The notes: generated from the letters alone by a model not told the origin. Shown: positions 31,485-40,984, counted from the first letter of the stretch. The stretch is DNA of 64,000 nt from an uncultured Oscillospiraceae bacterium (GCA_947625045.1 CANQMW010000004.1:92558-156557), one strand, 5' to 3'. Made by a program: numbers and translations.

Positions 31485-32467
31485 GAATCGACCTCCACAG
31501 TCGGTTCAGCCTCGCTGGGTTCGTCTGAACCGGCATCAGCTCTCGGTGCCCGCCGCTCTCTACGGATGGCGGCATACTTATCTTTGTGTGCCTGTGCAGC
31601 CGCCTCGTTCTTGAATGCGGCATAGCCTTTCAAGTGTCCCAGCAGTGTGGCTCGGAACTCTTTGTGCTCCGGCCCACCGTATCCCATCCGCATCAGCCAG
31701 GAGTGCGCATAGAACTTTTCGTTCTCCGGCGTGGCTTTGGAATCCAGGCTCACGCGGGTCGCACCCTTCGCCATCCGCATCATCCCCGCCAATAGCTCTC
31801 CAATGGCCTCCCAGCGTGTGGGATTCTGCTCATCATAGGGGAACGCCATCGTAAAATGGTCGTCCGCGAAACTCAGGCCGTTGACCTCACCACGCTCCAT
31901 GCCGACATTCAAATCTGCCTGTACATCGGCTATGGTCTCATGGTATGCTTTGGCGCAGAGAGCCTCAACGAAATCCTGCCGAAGATCCAGCGTTTCGTTG
32001 CCGGTCATGCGGCGGATGAGATACTGCTTGCTGCAGACCAGCCGAAGCAGGTTTTTCACTTCCGCCACTGTCCAGCCCTCCAGCGGGAGTGTGATAGCCA
32101 CAGCGGTGACATTCTCTGTTGGCTCTGGAATTGCGGTCTCTTCATTCTCCGGGGCGGCTTCGGCCTCGCCGTCTGCAGAGGCTTCTTCATCTTCGGCGGC
32201 AGCGGTCGCCTCGATGTTCTCGGCCTCGTCTCCCAGATCGTACTCGCCGGGGTCCAGCCAGTCGTGCTCGATGAGCATGGGAATCAAGTTCTCGGTGGTA
32301 GCATCCAAGTCGTAGTTTATTGTCCCGTCCCGGTTGACTGTTACCGCGCCGATTTGGTAGGCGCAGGAGGGCATCCCCATGTAGGTGGAGTCCAGCCCCG
32401 TCAGCTCGGAAATGGCCTTGACCATATCCTTGCGGTCATCCGGGTGGGTGTTCAGGTGGATAGTCAT
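31481..32467 (-). CDS. Hypothetical phage protein with acidic linker
   Basis: 328 residues. Residues 1-80 are a small folded domain; about 80-115 is a Glu/Ala-rich linker; the C-terminal 200 residues are helical and contain 'EKFYAHSWLMRMGYGGPEHK' and a basic tail. Similar proteins in Clostridia phages are labelled 'virulence-related', which I cannot support from sequence. It is coupled to DUF4314 and probably belongs to replication/takeover functions. Confidence 0.65.
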   Translation of the reverse strand: MTIHLNTHPDDRKDMVKAISELTGLDSTYMGMPSCAYQIGAVTVNRDGTINYDLDATTENLIPMLIEHDWLDPGEYDLGDEAENIEATAAAEDEEASADGEAEAAPENEETAIPEPTENVTAVAITLPLEGWTVAEVKNLLRLVCSKQYLIRRMTGNETLDLRQDFVEALCAKAYHETIADVQADLNVGMERGEVNGLSFADDHFTMAFPYDEQNPTRWEAIGELLAGMMRMAKGATRVSLDSKATPENEKFYAHSWLMRMGYGGPEHKEFRATLLGHLKGYAAFKNEAAAQAHKDKYAAIRRERRAPRADAGSDEPSEAEPTVEVDS

Positions 32468-32592
32468 TTGCGTTCCTCCTTGTTGGTACTCAAGGGGCCT
32501 TGTCCCTTGGCGTGTGACATTAACGCTCTGAAACTCATAAAAGTCAACGCCTACAGGGCGCTGTTCGCAAATTTATTTTCATCCAAACACAC

Positions 32593-33642
32593 TCACTCTT
32601 CCCAGGGCATCCAGGCCCGCCAGAAATGGCCCAGGTAGGACACACGATTGTAATCCACATCCTTCAGCCGCAGGTTTGTGATGATCCCACTGGGCGTCAG
32701 GTCGTACCGCTTCCGAATCAGCCGCTCAATATAGTTTTTGGGCACTCGCTGAGTCCCAAAGCAATCGACGCTCACAGAGACCGGCTCCGCCACACCGATA
32801 GCGTAGGCGAGCTGCACCTCACACCGCTTCGCAAATCCCTGCTTGACTATGTCCCTGGCTACTTTCCGCGCCATGTAGGCAGCGGAGCGGTCCACCTTGG
32901 TGGGGTCCTTGCCCGACAGGGCGCCGCCGCCAAAGCGGCAGGCACCGCCGTAGGTGTCACAGGCCAGCTTTCTGCCGGTCACGCCGGTGTCGGCAAACGA
33001 GCCTCCGAGGACAAAGCGGCCAGTGGGATTCACCAGGACTTTGAAATCCTCGTTCTGGCTATAGCGCCGAGCAGCCTTTTTCATGATCGGCTCCACGGTG
33101 TGCCGGACTTCATCCAGACTGGCATCCTCTTGATGCTGTGTGCTTATCAGGAAGGTGTCGATCCGGTTTCGCCGGTAGTCGTAGGTCACCTGGGATTTGG
33201 CATCCGGCAGAAGAATAGGGGAGCGGAGATCCGCCAGGGCCTCCAGCGCCTCTGTCGCCAGGACGAAGGGCAAGGGGAGAAGCTCCTGAGTCTCGCTCGT
33301 CGCGTATCCGAATATGATGCCCTGGTCACCGGCGCCCTGCTTATCCACACCAAGTGCGATGTCAGGACTCTGTCGGGTGATGTGGTGATGCACAGTGAAG
33401 GAATACGAGTCCTTACCGTACCCAACCATCCACAAGATCATCTGTACCAGGGCATCGAAATCCGGGTCATGTTTGGAAGTGATCTCGCCGGAGATATACA
33501 CGTCGCTGCCCTTGATCATGCACTCCACAGCCACACGGCTGTTGCGGTCGTGCTGCAGGCAGTCCGTCACAATGGCATCCGCGATCTGGTCGCAAATCTT
33601 GTCGGGGTGTCCGCGGGAAACTTGCTCAGATGTAAAAAGCAT
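32593..33642 (-). CDS. metK: S-adenosylmethionine synthetase (phage MetK)
   Basis: 349 residues, shorter than host MetK (about 380-400). It makes SAM from ATP and methionine. Motifs: 'GHPDKICDQIADAIV' (His ligand to phosphate), 'GAGDQGIIFGYA' (ATP motif) and 'GGGALSGKDPTKVDRSAAYM' (P-loop-like). The internal ATG at 33642 with GGAGGAAAGAG upstream is chosen over 33672. It likely supplies SAM to the two phage methyltransferases or offsets host SAM depletion. Confidence 0.93.
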   Translation of the reverse strand: MLFTSEQVSRGHPDKICDQIADAIVTDCLQHDRNSRVAVECMIKGSDVYISGEITSKHDPDFDALVQMILWMVGYGKDSYSFTVHHHITRQSPDIALGVDKQGAGDQGIIFGYATSETQELLPLPFVLATEALEALADLRSPILLPDAKSQVTYDYRRNRIDTFLISTQHQEDASLDEVRHTVEPIMKKAARRYSQNEDFKVLVNPTGRFVLGGSFADTGVTGRKLACDTYGGACRFGGGALSGKDPTKVDRSAAYMARKVARDIVKQGFAKRCEVQLAYAIGVAEPVSVSVDCFGTQRVPKNYIERLIRKRYDLTPSGIITNLRLKDVDYNRVSYLGHFWRAWMPWEE

Positions 33643-33661
33643 CTCTTTCCTCCGTTCCATT

Positions 33662-33694
33662 GAAAAAGCCACCGGGGATCGCTCCCCAGTGGCT
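33662..33694 (-). terminator. Intrinsic terminator upstream of metK
   Basis: On the minus strand AGCCACTGGGGA pairs with TCCCCGGTGGCT around GCGA, followed by TTTTC. It ends the upstream minus-strand transcripts just before metK, so metK needs its own promoter or antitermination. No SAM riboswitch is visible here. Confidence 0.82.
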
Positions 33695-33785
33695 CCGTTT
33701 ACTATTTCACCGAATACACTATAGCACTATCTGGGGGGTGTGTCTTGTTGCAAAGTGTTGCATTTCGCTGCAAAGTGTGCAACTT

Positions 33786-34211
33786 TCAGATCCGGATGGG
33801 GCTTTCCGGGAGCTGCACATGGGCGAGGCCGCGCTTATGCCAACGATAGACGGTTGTCCGATCGGCCTTGAGCTTGTCCCCGATCTGCTCCCAGGTCATA
33901 TTGTGAATGTACCGGTAGCGAAGAACCAACCGTTCGTCTGTATCCGTAACGGCTGTGATCACACCACGCATCTGCTCCTTAAGGGCAACCAAAGCATCGA
34001 TCTCCCGGTTGATCTGCTCCTCAAGCATAAGGACCTTCTCAATGCTCCGCACAAAGGGTGCCTCTCCGATGCGGGTGGTCTGCACCTTGTCGCCCAGCGT
34101 CGGCGGGGTCAGTCTGCTGGCCATTTCTCGCAGCCGCGCCGCTTCCTCTATGTCACTGTTGATTTTCAAATCCAACCGGTACGCCTGCCGGAGATATTCC
34201 TTTGCCGTCAT
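33786..34211 (-). CDS. Sigma-70 region 4-like regulator (DUF1492/ArpU-type)
   Basis: 141 residues. A C-terminal helix-turn-helix ('YIHNMTWEQIGDKLKADRTT', then 'VYRWHKRGLAHV') follows a long helical N-terminus. Proteins of this shape control late gene transcription in Firmicutes phages. The start at 34211 overlaps the upstream stop by ATGA; the longer frame to 34376 is an artefact of the overlap. Confidence 0.82.
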   Translation of the reverse strand: MTAKEYLRQAYRLDLKINSDIEEAARLREMASRLTPPTLGDKVQTTRIGEAPFVRSIEKVLMLEEQINREIDALVALKEQMRGVITAVTDTDERLVLRYRYIHNMTWEQIGDKLKADRTTVYRWHKRGLAHVQLPESPIRI

Positions 34212-34438
34212 AGGACACAAGCCTCCTCTTTCAGCTTCTGCAGCACGACTGATCCGTCCACATCGGTGAGCGCCGTGAACCAGTCTGACAAGAAGAAATC
34301 TTCGCAGTCCTCCCGCACCTGCTTTGCCTTGTCGCTCCTGGGGAGCCTCTTGAGTGTGCGGACGGCGGCTTTCCAATCCTTGACGGCCTGTCGGATGATG
34401 GCGTTCGCTAGTCTTTCATAATCCTTGATGTCGCTCAT
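34208..34438 (-). CDS. Small hypothetical phage protein
   Basis: 76 residues. GGGAGGTATCGCAC before the ATG at 34438 sets the start. Helical, 'YERLANAIIRQAVKDWKAA' then 'CEDFFLSDWFTALTDVDG'. This small gene typically precedes the sigma-like regulator in Clostridia phages. Function unknown. Confidence 0.72.
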   Translation of the reverse strand: MSDIKDYERLANAIIRQAVKDWKAAVRTLKRLPRSDKAKQVREDCEDFFLSDWFTALTDVDGSVVLQKLKEEACVL

Positions 34439-34497
34439 GTGCGATACCTCCCAAAAATGTAATAGGCATCGGAGCATTGAAGCGATGTGTCTTTGAA

Positions 34498-34782
34498 TCA
34501 GCGCAGAGAACTGTTTATGGCAGTTCGCACCTCGTCAACCGAGCGCACGACAAGAGCAACGCCGCCGGCAGCGAGGATTTTTCGTATGGTCGCCTCCTGG
34601 AGCTTCGTGGGGGTACCGTCCTCTGTTTTGACCTCGAATCCGAAGAAGCGCCCGTCGATGCAGGCAATGATATCGGGGATGCCCGCCGTCCCGTACATAC
34701 CGCCGTGCTCTTTCCAGAAGAAGCATCTCGGCACGGTTCGGAGATACTTCACGATGGCCTTTACGATGTCTGTCTCTTTCAT
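34498..34782 (-). CDS. VRR-NUC domain nuclease
   Basis: 94 residues, stand-alone VRR-NUC of the PD-(D/E)xK superfamily. 'KEHGGMYGTAGIPDIIACID' gives the catalytic Asp, 'FGFEVKTEDG' the ExK pair, and 'VALVVRSVDEV' the VRR-like strand. It probably resolves branched DNA during phage replication or packaging. GGGAGGTCATTAGAACAC precedes the ATG. Confidence 0.9.
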   Translation of the reverse strand: MKETDIVKAIVKYLRTVPRCFFWKEHGGMYGTAGIPDIIACIDGRFFGFEVKTEDGTPTKLQEATIRKILAAGGVALVVRSVDEVRTAINSSLR

Positions 34783-34814
34783 GTGTTCTAATGACCTCCC
34801 TGTTTTCAACACTT

Positions 34815-34942
34815 GGAACACATGGAACACGAAAAAGTCCTATTATGCTGAATTTTTTCTAGCTGAAATCTGGGGGATATATAAAAATGTGTTTTATATA
34901 TATAAAGATAGGACCGACGTGTTCCATGTGTTCTCGTGTTCC
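34815..34942. other. Candidate phage replication origin (nested inverted repeats, AT-rich centre)
   Basis: A 16-base arm GAACACATGGAACACG (34816-34831) is exactly reverse-repeated at 34918-34933. A second pair, GTCCTA/TAGGAC, is nested inside (34837-34842/34909-34914). The centre is AT-rich (about 34877-34907). The word GGAACAC/GTGTTCC occurs twice on the left and three times on the right, like initiator iterons. It lies right after the primase-helicase gene. A very long RNA hairpin is the alternative. Confidence 0.5.
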
Positions 34943-34975
34943 GGTTTTTCCCGTGGCGATCACCGCCGGGGGCGG

Positions 34976-37465
34976 TTACCCCAGCACTTCGCCGAGCCGG
35001 ACGCCCAAGAGCACCCGCCTCTTTGCTGTGCGATCTATGTCGCGCGTCACACTGGGGAATGATGCGGTGAGCTGCTGCACGAAACTTTTCTGGGAGTACG
35101 GTTTCAGGCCGCATTCCTCGCAATACACCTTATAGGCATTGAACAGTTCCGTGGAGCCGGTGGTGTACGCGGCGCCCAGGTCGCAGTAGTCCTTCACGAA
35201 GGACAGCACGGAGTCCGACTCCTCCCGGTACCGTTGAAGCTCGTCAGCATTGACCTGCGTTTCAGAGAACACATAGTGGTTGTTCATGAGCCTGCGGAGC
35301 CCTTCCAGTGCGAATAGGAAGATGCCGTCAGCTTCCATTCGGAATTTCTCCAGCAGATCCGGGTCGCGCTTATCTTGCGGCACGGTGTGATTGAACCGAA
35401 TAATGATGAGCCTGCGGTAAAAGCCCTCGGAGCGGTCGCCGTAGTTCTTCGGGATGCTGTTGCAGGAGAACAGGAGCCGTGCGCTCGACTGAAAGCTGAA
35501 GGGGTTTTTATTCTTTTTCTCGACCGTCAGGTAGTCCTCTCCCACGAGAGCCTTGAAGATACCGTTGTCGTCGATGTTCTTCGTGGGCAGATCGGCGAAG
35601 ATGTTCGCCAGCTTTCCGAAAAGCTCCGCCGTTTTGAATCGCTCATTCAGAGCCTGCCACGACACATTGGACACGTTCCGCTTGCCCAGAAGCACATCGT
35701 TCAGCACCCGGAGCAGCACAGATTTTCCGGCAGATGCCACGCCTACGATCACAAAGCATTTCTGCGCAGAATTGACCGGGATGAGAAAGTACCCCAGCAT
35801 CTCCTGAATGAGATCGACCTGCGCCATGTCCCCGCCCATCGACTCCGTCAGAAACTGCTTGAACAGCGGGCAGTCCGCTTTTTTGTCGTAGGTCACGTTC
35901 AGCTGCACAGTAGAGTAATAATCCGGGGTGTGCTCAGTCAGGGTATCCTCCAGGACGTTGTATAGGCCGTTGCGGACATTGATGATGTAGGGGTTTGCGT
36001 TCAGCTCACGGATGTCCCTCTGCACCAAGAGCCGCCACTGCTTCTCCGCATCCACGATCTGGGACATCTTCGTTTCCCGGACGAGCATCCGCTCCTGCAC
36101 GAGCCGCTGGGCCTCCATCTCGGACATCTCAGCATACACACCGCCGCGATAGCAGAAGTGCTGCTCTGCCGCGTAGAACACCTGCTGTTCCTCTGCCATG
36201 CTCCTAGCCAGAACGCCGGGCAGGAAACGCAGCCCGACATCGGTCGGCTCATACCAGTCCGGGATAGCGGTTCCGGCCTTCGCCTTCTTCGCCGCCTTGC
36301 TGGCCTGATACGCTTTGCTGGCCTCCTTGAACACCATGTTCAGCGACTTCAAGAAGGACGATTTCAGCTTGAAGTGGTCACGGATCTCGGAATTGATGAT
36401 CACGTCTGCCGTCACCACGTCCTGGTTGTAGAGATACTCCGACACAAATCGCTTTGCTGCCTGCAGGTCCCGGATCACTTCCCCGGTCACGGGGATGCTG
36501 TGCAGCACATCCATCAGAGCATCTGCGGTCATCGGCTGATAGCTCCACGCCGCCGGGGATTTCACTGGACACTCACCAGCGGTAAACTTCGGGCACTTGA
36601 AACCTTTCTCGCAGATGACCTTGCAGGTGATGGGGCTTGTGCCGCTCTCAAGGAAATGGTTGATCTTCTTCTGTGTGTTCGCTTCGCTGTATCCGGGGTA
36701 GGGAGCGGACAGTTCGTGGATCAGTTTCGTGCCACCATCAAACGAGGCAAGGTTCGTGATCATGGCATACCAATCATGCTCCGAGAGGGAGGCGGCATCG
36801 TCGCGGCAGTGCTGCAGGAACACACACGACCTCATCACCTGGTCGATGCCCTTTTCCGTGCCGCTTTTCCTCTCCACGGGCGCCATATCCACCTCGGGCA
36901 GTACATCTGACAGCTGGTCCTGGGTGTATTTCCGCTCCGGGTGAAAGCTGATGCACGTCACCTCCACGGGAGTGGCCTTCTTGCAGTGTAAGAAACCGGG
37001 AAGGCGCATGACCCGCGATTCGTTCACGCACATAGGGTCGCCGTCAAAGTGCTTCACGAGCTGCGTCTGGATCTCCCGGAACCGCTCCACCTTCGCTGTC
37101 GAGTCCATGAACCAGTACACATGGTAGGATTTCTGTGTTCTGATGACCATGGACGGCGGGAGCGGGAAACTGTCGATCTTCTTCTGCTGATCTTCAAAGC
37201 TGCCGGTGTCCATCTCCACGAACTGGGCGTTGATCCTGGTGATGGAATCATCGTCCTGCCCACCGTAGTTGACCACGAAGAAGATGCCGCGGTTCATGGC
37301 ATTATGGTTTTTGAGCGTCTTTTCGATGGCCTTGTACTTCCCGCACTCGCAGGACAGCTTCGACCCTTGAAAGACGCCGTCCTTCTTATCATCAAAGACG
37401 CGAAAGCAGACGATGTCGGTCGGGTTGAAGAGGGCGCTGAGAACATCGGTCGCCGTTACAGTCAT
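34976..37465 (-). CDS. RepB-like primase / D5-type helicase
   Basis: 829 residues. The N-terminal about 200 residues resemble RepB-like primases ('FVEMDTGSFEDQQ', 'YHVYWFMDST', 'RVMRLPGFLHCKK'). The middle is helical with a Cys-rich stretch ('CKVICEKGFKCPKF'); the C-terminal half is an SF3/D5 helicase with Walker A 'GVASAGKSVLLRVL' (about 573), Walker B near 'LANIFADLP' and 'LLFSCNSIPKNYGDRSEGFYR' (sensor/arginine finger). It primes and unwinds phage DNA. Confidence 0.9.
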   Translation of the reverse strand: MTVTATDVLSALFNPTDIVCFRVFDDKKDGVFQGSKLSCECGKYKAIEKTLKNHNAMNRGIFFVVNYGGQDDDSITRINAQFVEMDTGSFEDQQKKIDSFPLPPSMVIRTQKSYHVYWFMDSTAKVERFREIQTQLVKHFDGDPMCVNESRVMRLPGFLHCKKATPVEVTCISFHPERKYTQDQLSDVLPEVDMAPVERKSGTEKGIDQVMRSCVFLQHCRDDAASLSEHDWYAMITNLASFDGGTKLIHELSAPYPGYSEANTQKKINHFLESGTSPITCKVICEKGFKCPKFTAGECPVKSPAAWSYQPMTADALMDVLHSIPVTGEVIRDLQAAKRFVSEYLYNQDVVTADVIINSEIRDHFKLKSSFLKSLNMVFKEASKAYQASKAAKKAKAGTAIPDWYEPTDVGLRFLPGVLARSMAEEQQVFYAAEQHFCYRGGVYAEMSEMEAQRLVQERMLVRETKMSQIVDAEKQWRLLVQRDIRELNANPYIINVRNGLYNVLEDTLTEHTPDYYSTVQLNVTYDKKADCPLFKQFLTESMGGDMAQVDLIQEMLGYFLIPVNSAQKCFVIVGVASAGKSVLLRVLNDVLLGKRNVSNVSWQALNERFKTAELFGKLANIFADLPTKNIDDNGIFKALVGEDYLTVEKKNKNPFSFQSSARLLFSCNSIPKNYGDRSEGFYRRLIIIRFNHTVPQDKRDPDLLEKFRMEADGIFLFALEGLRRLMNNHYVFSETQVNADELQRYREESDSVLSFVKDYCDLGAAYTTGSTELFNAYKVYCEECGLKPYSQKSFVQQLTASFPSVTRDIDRTAKRRVLLGVRLGEVLG

Positions 37466-37881
37466 ACGCTCACCCCCTCAAAGAAGCGGAGCCGTTTCTT
37501 CAGCCGCTTTGCCTCGTCGATCTCCCGCGAAACGCCGGGGGACACCGGGCCAAACACCCACACCTCATCGCAGAGCCGGAGGAGGGCCAGGCCGAACATG
37601 AGACCGATCTCCCGCTCCTTGGGATCATCGTCATTAAGTATCTGCGGATACAGAAGATGGCTGGCTATCGGCATATGCCCGGCCTCGATCACGCGCCGGC
37701 AGTATCCGATTGCCGCCTGTACATTCGCGTCCACATCTCCCGCATACTTGGAAGCCACATAGATCTTCCTGCGGTTTTTGTCGGCATAGCGTTCTTTCTG
37801 CTGCTGCCGGTACTCCTTCATCATCCGGCTCATGACCGCGCCTGCGGTCGGGTCGGAATACCCCTCGTTATTCCTGAACAT
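37462..37881 (-). CDS. DUF7768-type nucleoside deoxyribosyltransferase-like protein
   Basis: About 139 residues. 'KIYVASKYAGDVDANVQAAI', 'AGHMPIASHLLYPQ' and 'LRLCDEVWVFGP' form the small Rossmann-like NDT/DUF4406-related fold. Such phage proteins may act on nucleotides or NAD-like compounds. The start is uncertain; I use the ATG at 37881, which overlaps the XRE gene. It overlaps the primase by ATGA at the other end. Confidence 0.78.
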   Translation of the reverse strand: MFRNNEGYSDPTAGAVMSRMMKEYRQQQKERYADKNRRKIYVASKYAGDVDANVQAAIGYCRRVIEAGHMPIASHLLYPQILNDDDPKEREIGLMFGLALLRLCDEVWVFGPVSPGVSREIDEAKRLKKRLRFFEGVSV

Positions 37882-38245
37882 CCAGATCCACCAAGCCTTC
37901 CATGAGCGCCAGCGCCAGATTCTCCGCATTGGAGCAGAGAACCGCGATGTTGGACAGCTTTTCATACATTCTGCGCCGCTGGGCGTCTACCATAGCGGAG
38001 TACAGAGCGTTGTCCTCATGACCAGTGAGGAGGTAGTCTGTACTCACGCCAAAGTAGCTGGCCAAGGCCAGACAGTTCTTCGCAGCCGGGGTGGTCTCGC
38101 CGGTGAGATACTGTGCGACGGTCTGCGGTCGGATGCCAATACTCTGCGCCAGTTTTTTCTGCGTAGTTTTCTCCCTGGTCTTGGGATGCTTCTCCATCAA
38201 ACGCCGGAGTGTATCCGGCAGCTTGTATTCGCGTTCATTTTCCAT
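37868..38245 (-). CDS. XRE-family transcriptional regulator
   Basis: 125 residues. A helix-turn-helix near residues 25-75 ('TTQKKLAQSIGIRPQTVAQY', then 'LALASYFGVSTDYLL'). It sits inside the replication operon between polymerase and primase and may tune replication-gene expression. The C-terminal 50 residues are helical and unassigned. Confidence 0.85.
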   Translation of the reverse strand: MENEREYKLPDTLRRLMEKHPKTREKTTQKKLAQSIGIRPQTVAQYLTGETTPAAKNCLALASYFGVSTDYLLTGHEDNALYSAMVDAQRRRMYEKLSNIAVLCSNAENLALALMEGLVDLDVQE

Positions 38246-38248
38246 AGG

Positions 38249-40174
38249 TCAGTCCTCCAATTCGTCCATCATGCCAAAGGTCGGACCCGCGGATGCCTCC
38301 GCGATCAGCGGGAGGTCAAACTCAGGGAACGGCTGTTCTTCCATGCAGCCCCGGATAAATCCGACTGCCTCGGACAGCTTGTCCGCCGGGACGATGAACG
38401 TCAGTTCATCGTGTATCTGAAGGATGGGCTTCAGCCACTCCCGCTCCGGCAGGCCAGCAAGGATTCGGGCAATGGCGAGCTTCAAAATATCCGCCGCCGT
38501 CCCCTGGATGGGCGTGTTCAGCGCGCACCGTTCCGCAAAGGACCTCTGGCCCCAGTCATCCGAGGTGATGCCAGGGAGGTATCTGCGCCTGCCGAGCCAG
38601 GTTTCGGAATACCGCCGCCTCGCCGCCTCCGCCTTGGTCTCTTCCTGCCATGCGGTCAGGCCCTTGTACCCGCTCTTCAGGTTGGCCAGGATCGCTTCAC
38701 ACTCGCTCACGGTCCTTTCGACCCCGGCCTTGAATTTCAGGGTTTTCTGCAGCCCCCGCGGGAACAGTCCGTAAAACGTGCCAAAGTTCACGTTCTTCGC
38801 AATCGTCCGGTGTTCTTTGTAATTCTCAGAATGCTTGTCCTGCGCTTCTTCGTAGCTGACGCCAAAAATCACACTGGTCGTCGCCGCGTGGATATCACCG
38901 TTTCTGCGGTATGTGTCGAGCATTTTCTCATCGCGGCAGTAAAAAGCGCCGACGCGAAGCTCGATCTGGGAGAAGTCCAGGGACAGGATGAGGCTGCCTT
39001 CCGGAGCCTTGATAAAGTTGCGGACCCCGATAGGGTCATTGGTCTTGCGCGGCATATTCTGTGCATTGGGATTGCGGCAGTTCATTCTTCCGGTGTCCGT
39101 AGAAAGCGAGAACAGCTCCGGGTGGATACACCCGGTCACGGGATTTAAGTATTTCAAGTAGCCGTCGATGTAGGTGGACTTGATCTTGCCCCACTTGCGG
39201 TACTCCTGCACCAGCGTGAACAGCTTGGACAGCTCTGGGCGGTGCTCATCGCACCACTCTTTGAGCAACGTCATGGTCATATCGTCTGCCGCCTCGCGGT
39301 TGGTTCCCGTGGTCTTCAGAACGGGCAGCTCCAGATCCTTATACAGATAGTTCTTAAATGCCTGCGTGGAGCAATTCGCCCCGATATCCACATCGCCAAC
39401 GATGAACGCGATCTCTCCACGGATGCGCTCCATCTCGGCCTCGGCCTCGGCCTTGCGTTCCTGCATGAGCGGGATATCTATCGGGATGCCGTTCTTCTTC
39501 ATGATGCCAAGGTACACAGCCGTAGGGCTTTCGATCTCCTCCACGATGTACCGGTGCTTCGGAAGATAGCGGTCAAACCAGGAATTGAATCGGTGGTATA
39601 GGCGGAGCGCGAAATCGGAGTCGGCAGAGCCATAGCGCACCGTCTCTGCGTCGCCGCCGTCCAGTTCATCAAAATGCTTCCCATCCGTAACGCTTGAAAA
39701 CGATGGCAGCGGCTCTCCGAACAGTTCATCAGCCAGCCGCTTCAGGCCGCTGTCATGCAGAGTGCGGAAATCATAGGTGCTTTTGAGGCTCATCTGCGAA
39801 GCGCAGATCGTGTCATACACGGGAGCCTGGATCACGATGCCCAACGCATAGGCGAACGAGGACTCAAAGGCGATGTTGTGGGCCACTTTGACCACGGCGC
39901 CGTCCGTGAGGAATCCTCTGAGAAAAGAGAAAAAGACCCCTTTATCGGCGTTGGCGCCGATCCGGTGTGCAATGGGGACGTAGATGCCAGTGCCCTCCTG
40001 CACAGAAAAGGAACAACCAACTATGTGTGCCTTCGCCGGATCGAGCGCGGCTCTGTCCTCTTCGCGGTAGGGATCGTCCGGGGCCGTCTCAAAGTCGAAG
40101 GCCACTATACGGGCGCCGCCGATGTACTCCTTGATCCCGGCCACCGTGGTCACACATCTGTAGTCTGTATTCAT
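38249..40174 (-). CDS. DNA polymerase A family (phage, with 3'-5' exonuclease)
   Basis: 641 residues. Exonuclease motif I 'VAFDFETAP' (about 24) and 'VAHNIAFESSFA' (ExoII) are followed by the polymerase: motif A 'LSLDFSQIELRVGAFYC', motif B 'RTIAKNVNFGTFYGLF' and motif C 'LQIHDELTF'. It lacks the 5'-nuclease of host Pol I. Main replicase of the phage. Confidence 0.95.
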   Translation of the reverse strand: MNTDYRCVTTVAGIKEYIGGARIVAFDFETAPDDPYREEDRAALDPAKAHIVGCSFSVQEGTGIYVPIAHRIGANADKGVFFSFLRGFLTDGAVVKVAHNIAFESSFAYALGIVIQAPVYDTICASQMSLKSTYDFRTLHDSGLKRLADELFGEPLPSFSSVTDGKHFDELDGGDAETVRYGSADSDFALRLYHRFNSWFDRYLPKHRYIVEEIESPTAVYLGIMKKNGIPIDIPLMQERKAEAEAEMERIRGEIAFIVGDVDIGANCSTQAFKNYLYKDLELPVLKTTGTNREAADDMTMTLLKEWCDEHRPELSKLFTLVQEYRKWGKIKSTYIDGYLKYLNPVTGCIHPELFSLSTDTGRMNCRNPNAQNMPRKTNDPIGVRNFIKAPEGSLILSLDFSQIELRVGAFYCRDEKMLDTYRRNGDIHAATTSVIFGVSYEEAQDKHSENYKEHRTIAKNVNFGTFYGLFPRGLQKTLKFKAGVERTVSECEAILANLKSGYKGLTAWQEETKAEAARRRYSETWLGRRRYLPGITSDDWGQRSFAERCALNTPIQGTAADILKLAIARILAGLPEREWLKPILQIHDELTFIVPADKLSEAVGFIRGCMEEQPFPEFDLPLIAEASAGPTFGMMDELED

Positions 40175-40234
40175 GCGGAATCACTCCTTATGGGCCTGCC
40201 CGGAGGGTTGACCCCCTCCGGGCAAGTGTGCAGC

Positions 40235-40984
40235 TTACTTCAGGGGTTCGACAACTTCCCCCGTCTCGGGATCGACCAGCGGCTCGTCCTCAACGAGCGA
40301 GGCCGGGGTGAGGTTGGCGGCATACGCCTTGACCGTTTCCGTGACGCCGGCCACAGCGGCGCGCTCATCGGCGGTCAGCATACGGTCGAAAGCGAACACC
40401 GCCTGGGAGAATGCGATGCCGGAGGAATTGGTGGCCTTCTTCAGCGTGATCTTCGTGACCACATGGCTCAGTTTGCGGCCACGGGACAGCTGGCTCTTCA
40501 CATAGTTCGTGAAGGAGCGGAGCGACCCGGTCGGTAGGGAGAGCACAATGGGGAACAGCTCTCCTTCCCGCAGAATGTAGAGCATACGCTTGTTCTTGCA
40601 CAGCTTGCTCTGGCCGTCTCCGCTGCCGAACCGGTTGTAGGGGCAGGAAGCACAGCTCCCTCCGGGAACGCCGGTGCCTGTGACGCCGTCGAAGGAGCCG
40701 CAGTCGGGAGGGTTGTTCCCCCCAGCGTACTTATCTCGGTAGTAGGCGAAAGCGGGGTGGTTATACACGATGACGCCGGTGATGTCCTTCGCCATTTCCA
40801 TCTCATCGCTCTCAGCGGTGGGGATCTCGAAAGCCGTACCGCCGCCAGCGGGGAGCTTCACGCGGTCAAAGGAAAATTCGAGTCCCTGGCAGTCGTCCGC
40901 CATGGCCTCGGCCAGCATATCGTTGCCGGCGAGAGCGGCAAAGCCCCCGCTCACTGCGATCTCGGTATTCTTCTTATCTGACAT
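40235..40984 (-). CDS. Phage protein with Cys cluster, possibly ssDNA-binding
   Basis: 249 residues. A four-Cys cluster spans 'CGSFDG', 'CASCPYNRFGSG' and 'CKNKRM' (about 93-135). The C-terminus is acidic ('VEDEPLVDPETGEVVEPLK'), as in single-strand-binding proteins. It lies immediately before DNA polymerase in the operon. I infer a DNA-binding role; the family is not recognised with certainty. Confidence 0.6.
   Translation of the reverse strand: MSDKKNTEIAVSGGFAALAGNDMLAEAMADDCQGLEFSFDRVKLPAGGGTAFEIPTAESDEMEMAKDITGVIVYNHPAFAYYRDKYAGGNNPPDCGSFDGVTGTGVPGGSCASCPYNRFGSGDGQSKLCKNKRMLYILREGELFPIVLSLPTGSLRSFTNYVKSQLSRGRKLSHVVTKITLKKATNSSGIAFSQAVFAFDRMLTADERAAVAGVTETVKAYAANLTPASLVEDEPLVDPETGEVVEPLK

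Noticed and set aside
32468..32592. SAM riboswitch near metK
   Set aside because: Neither this gap nor 33643-33785 shows the conserved SAM-I/II/III cores; only simple hairpins are present.
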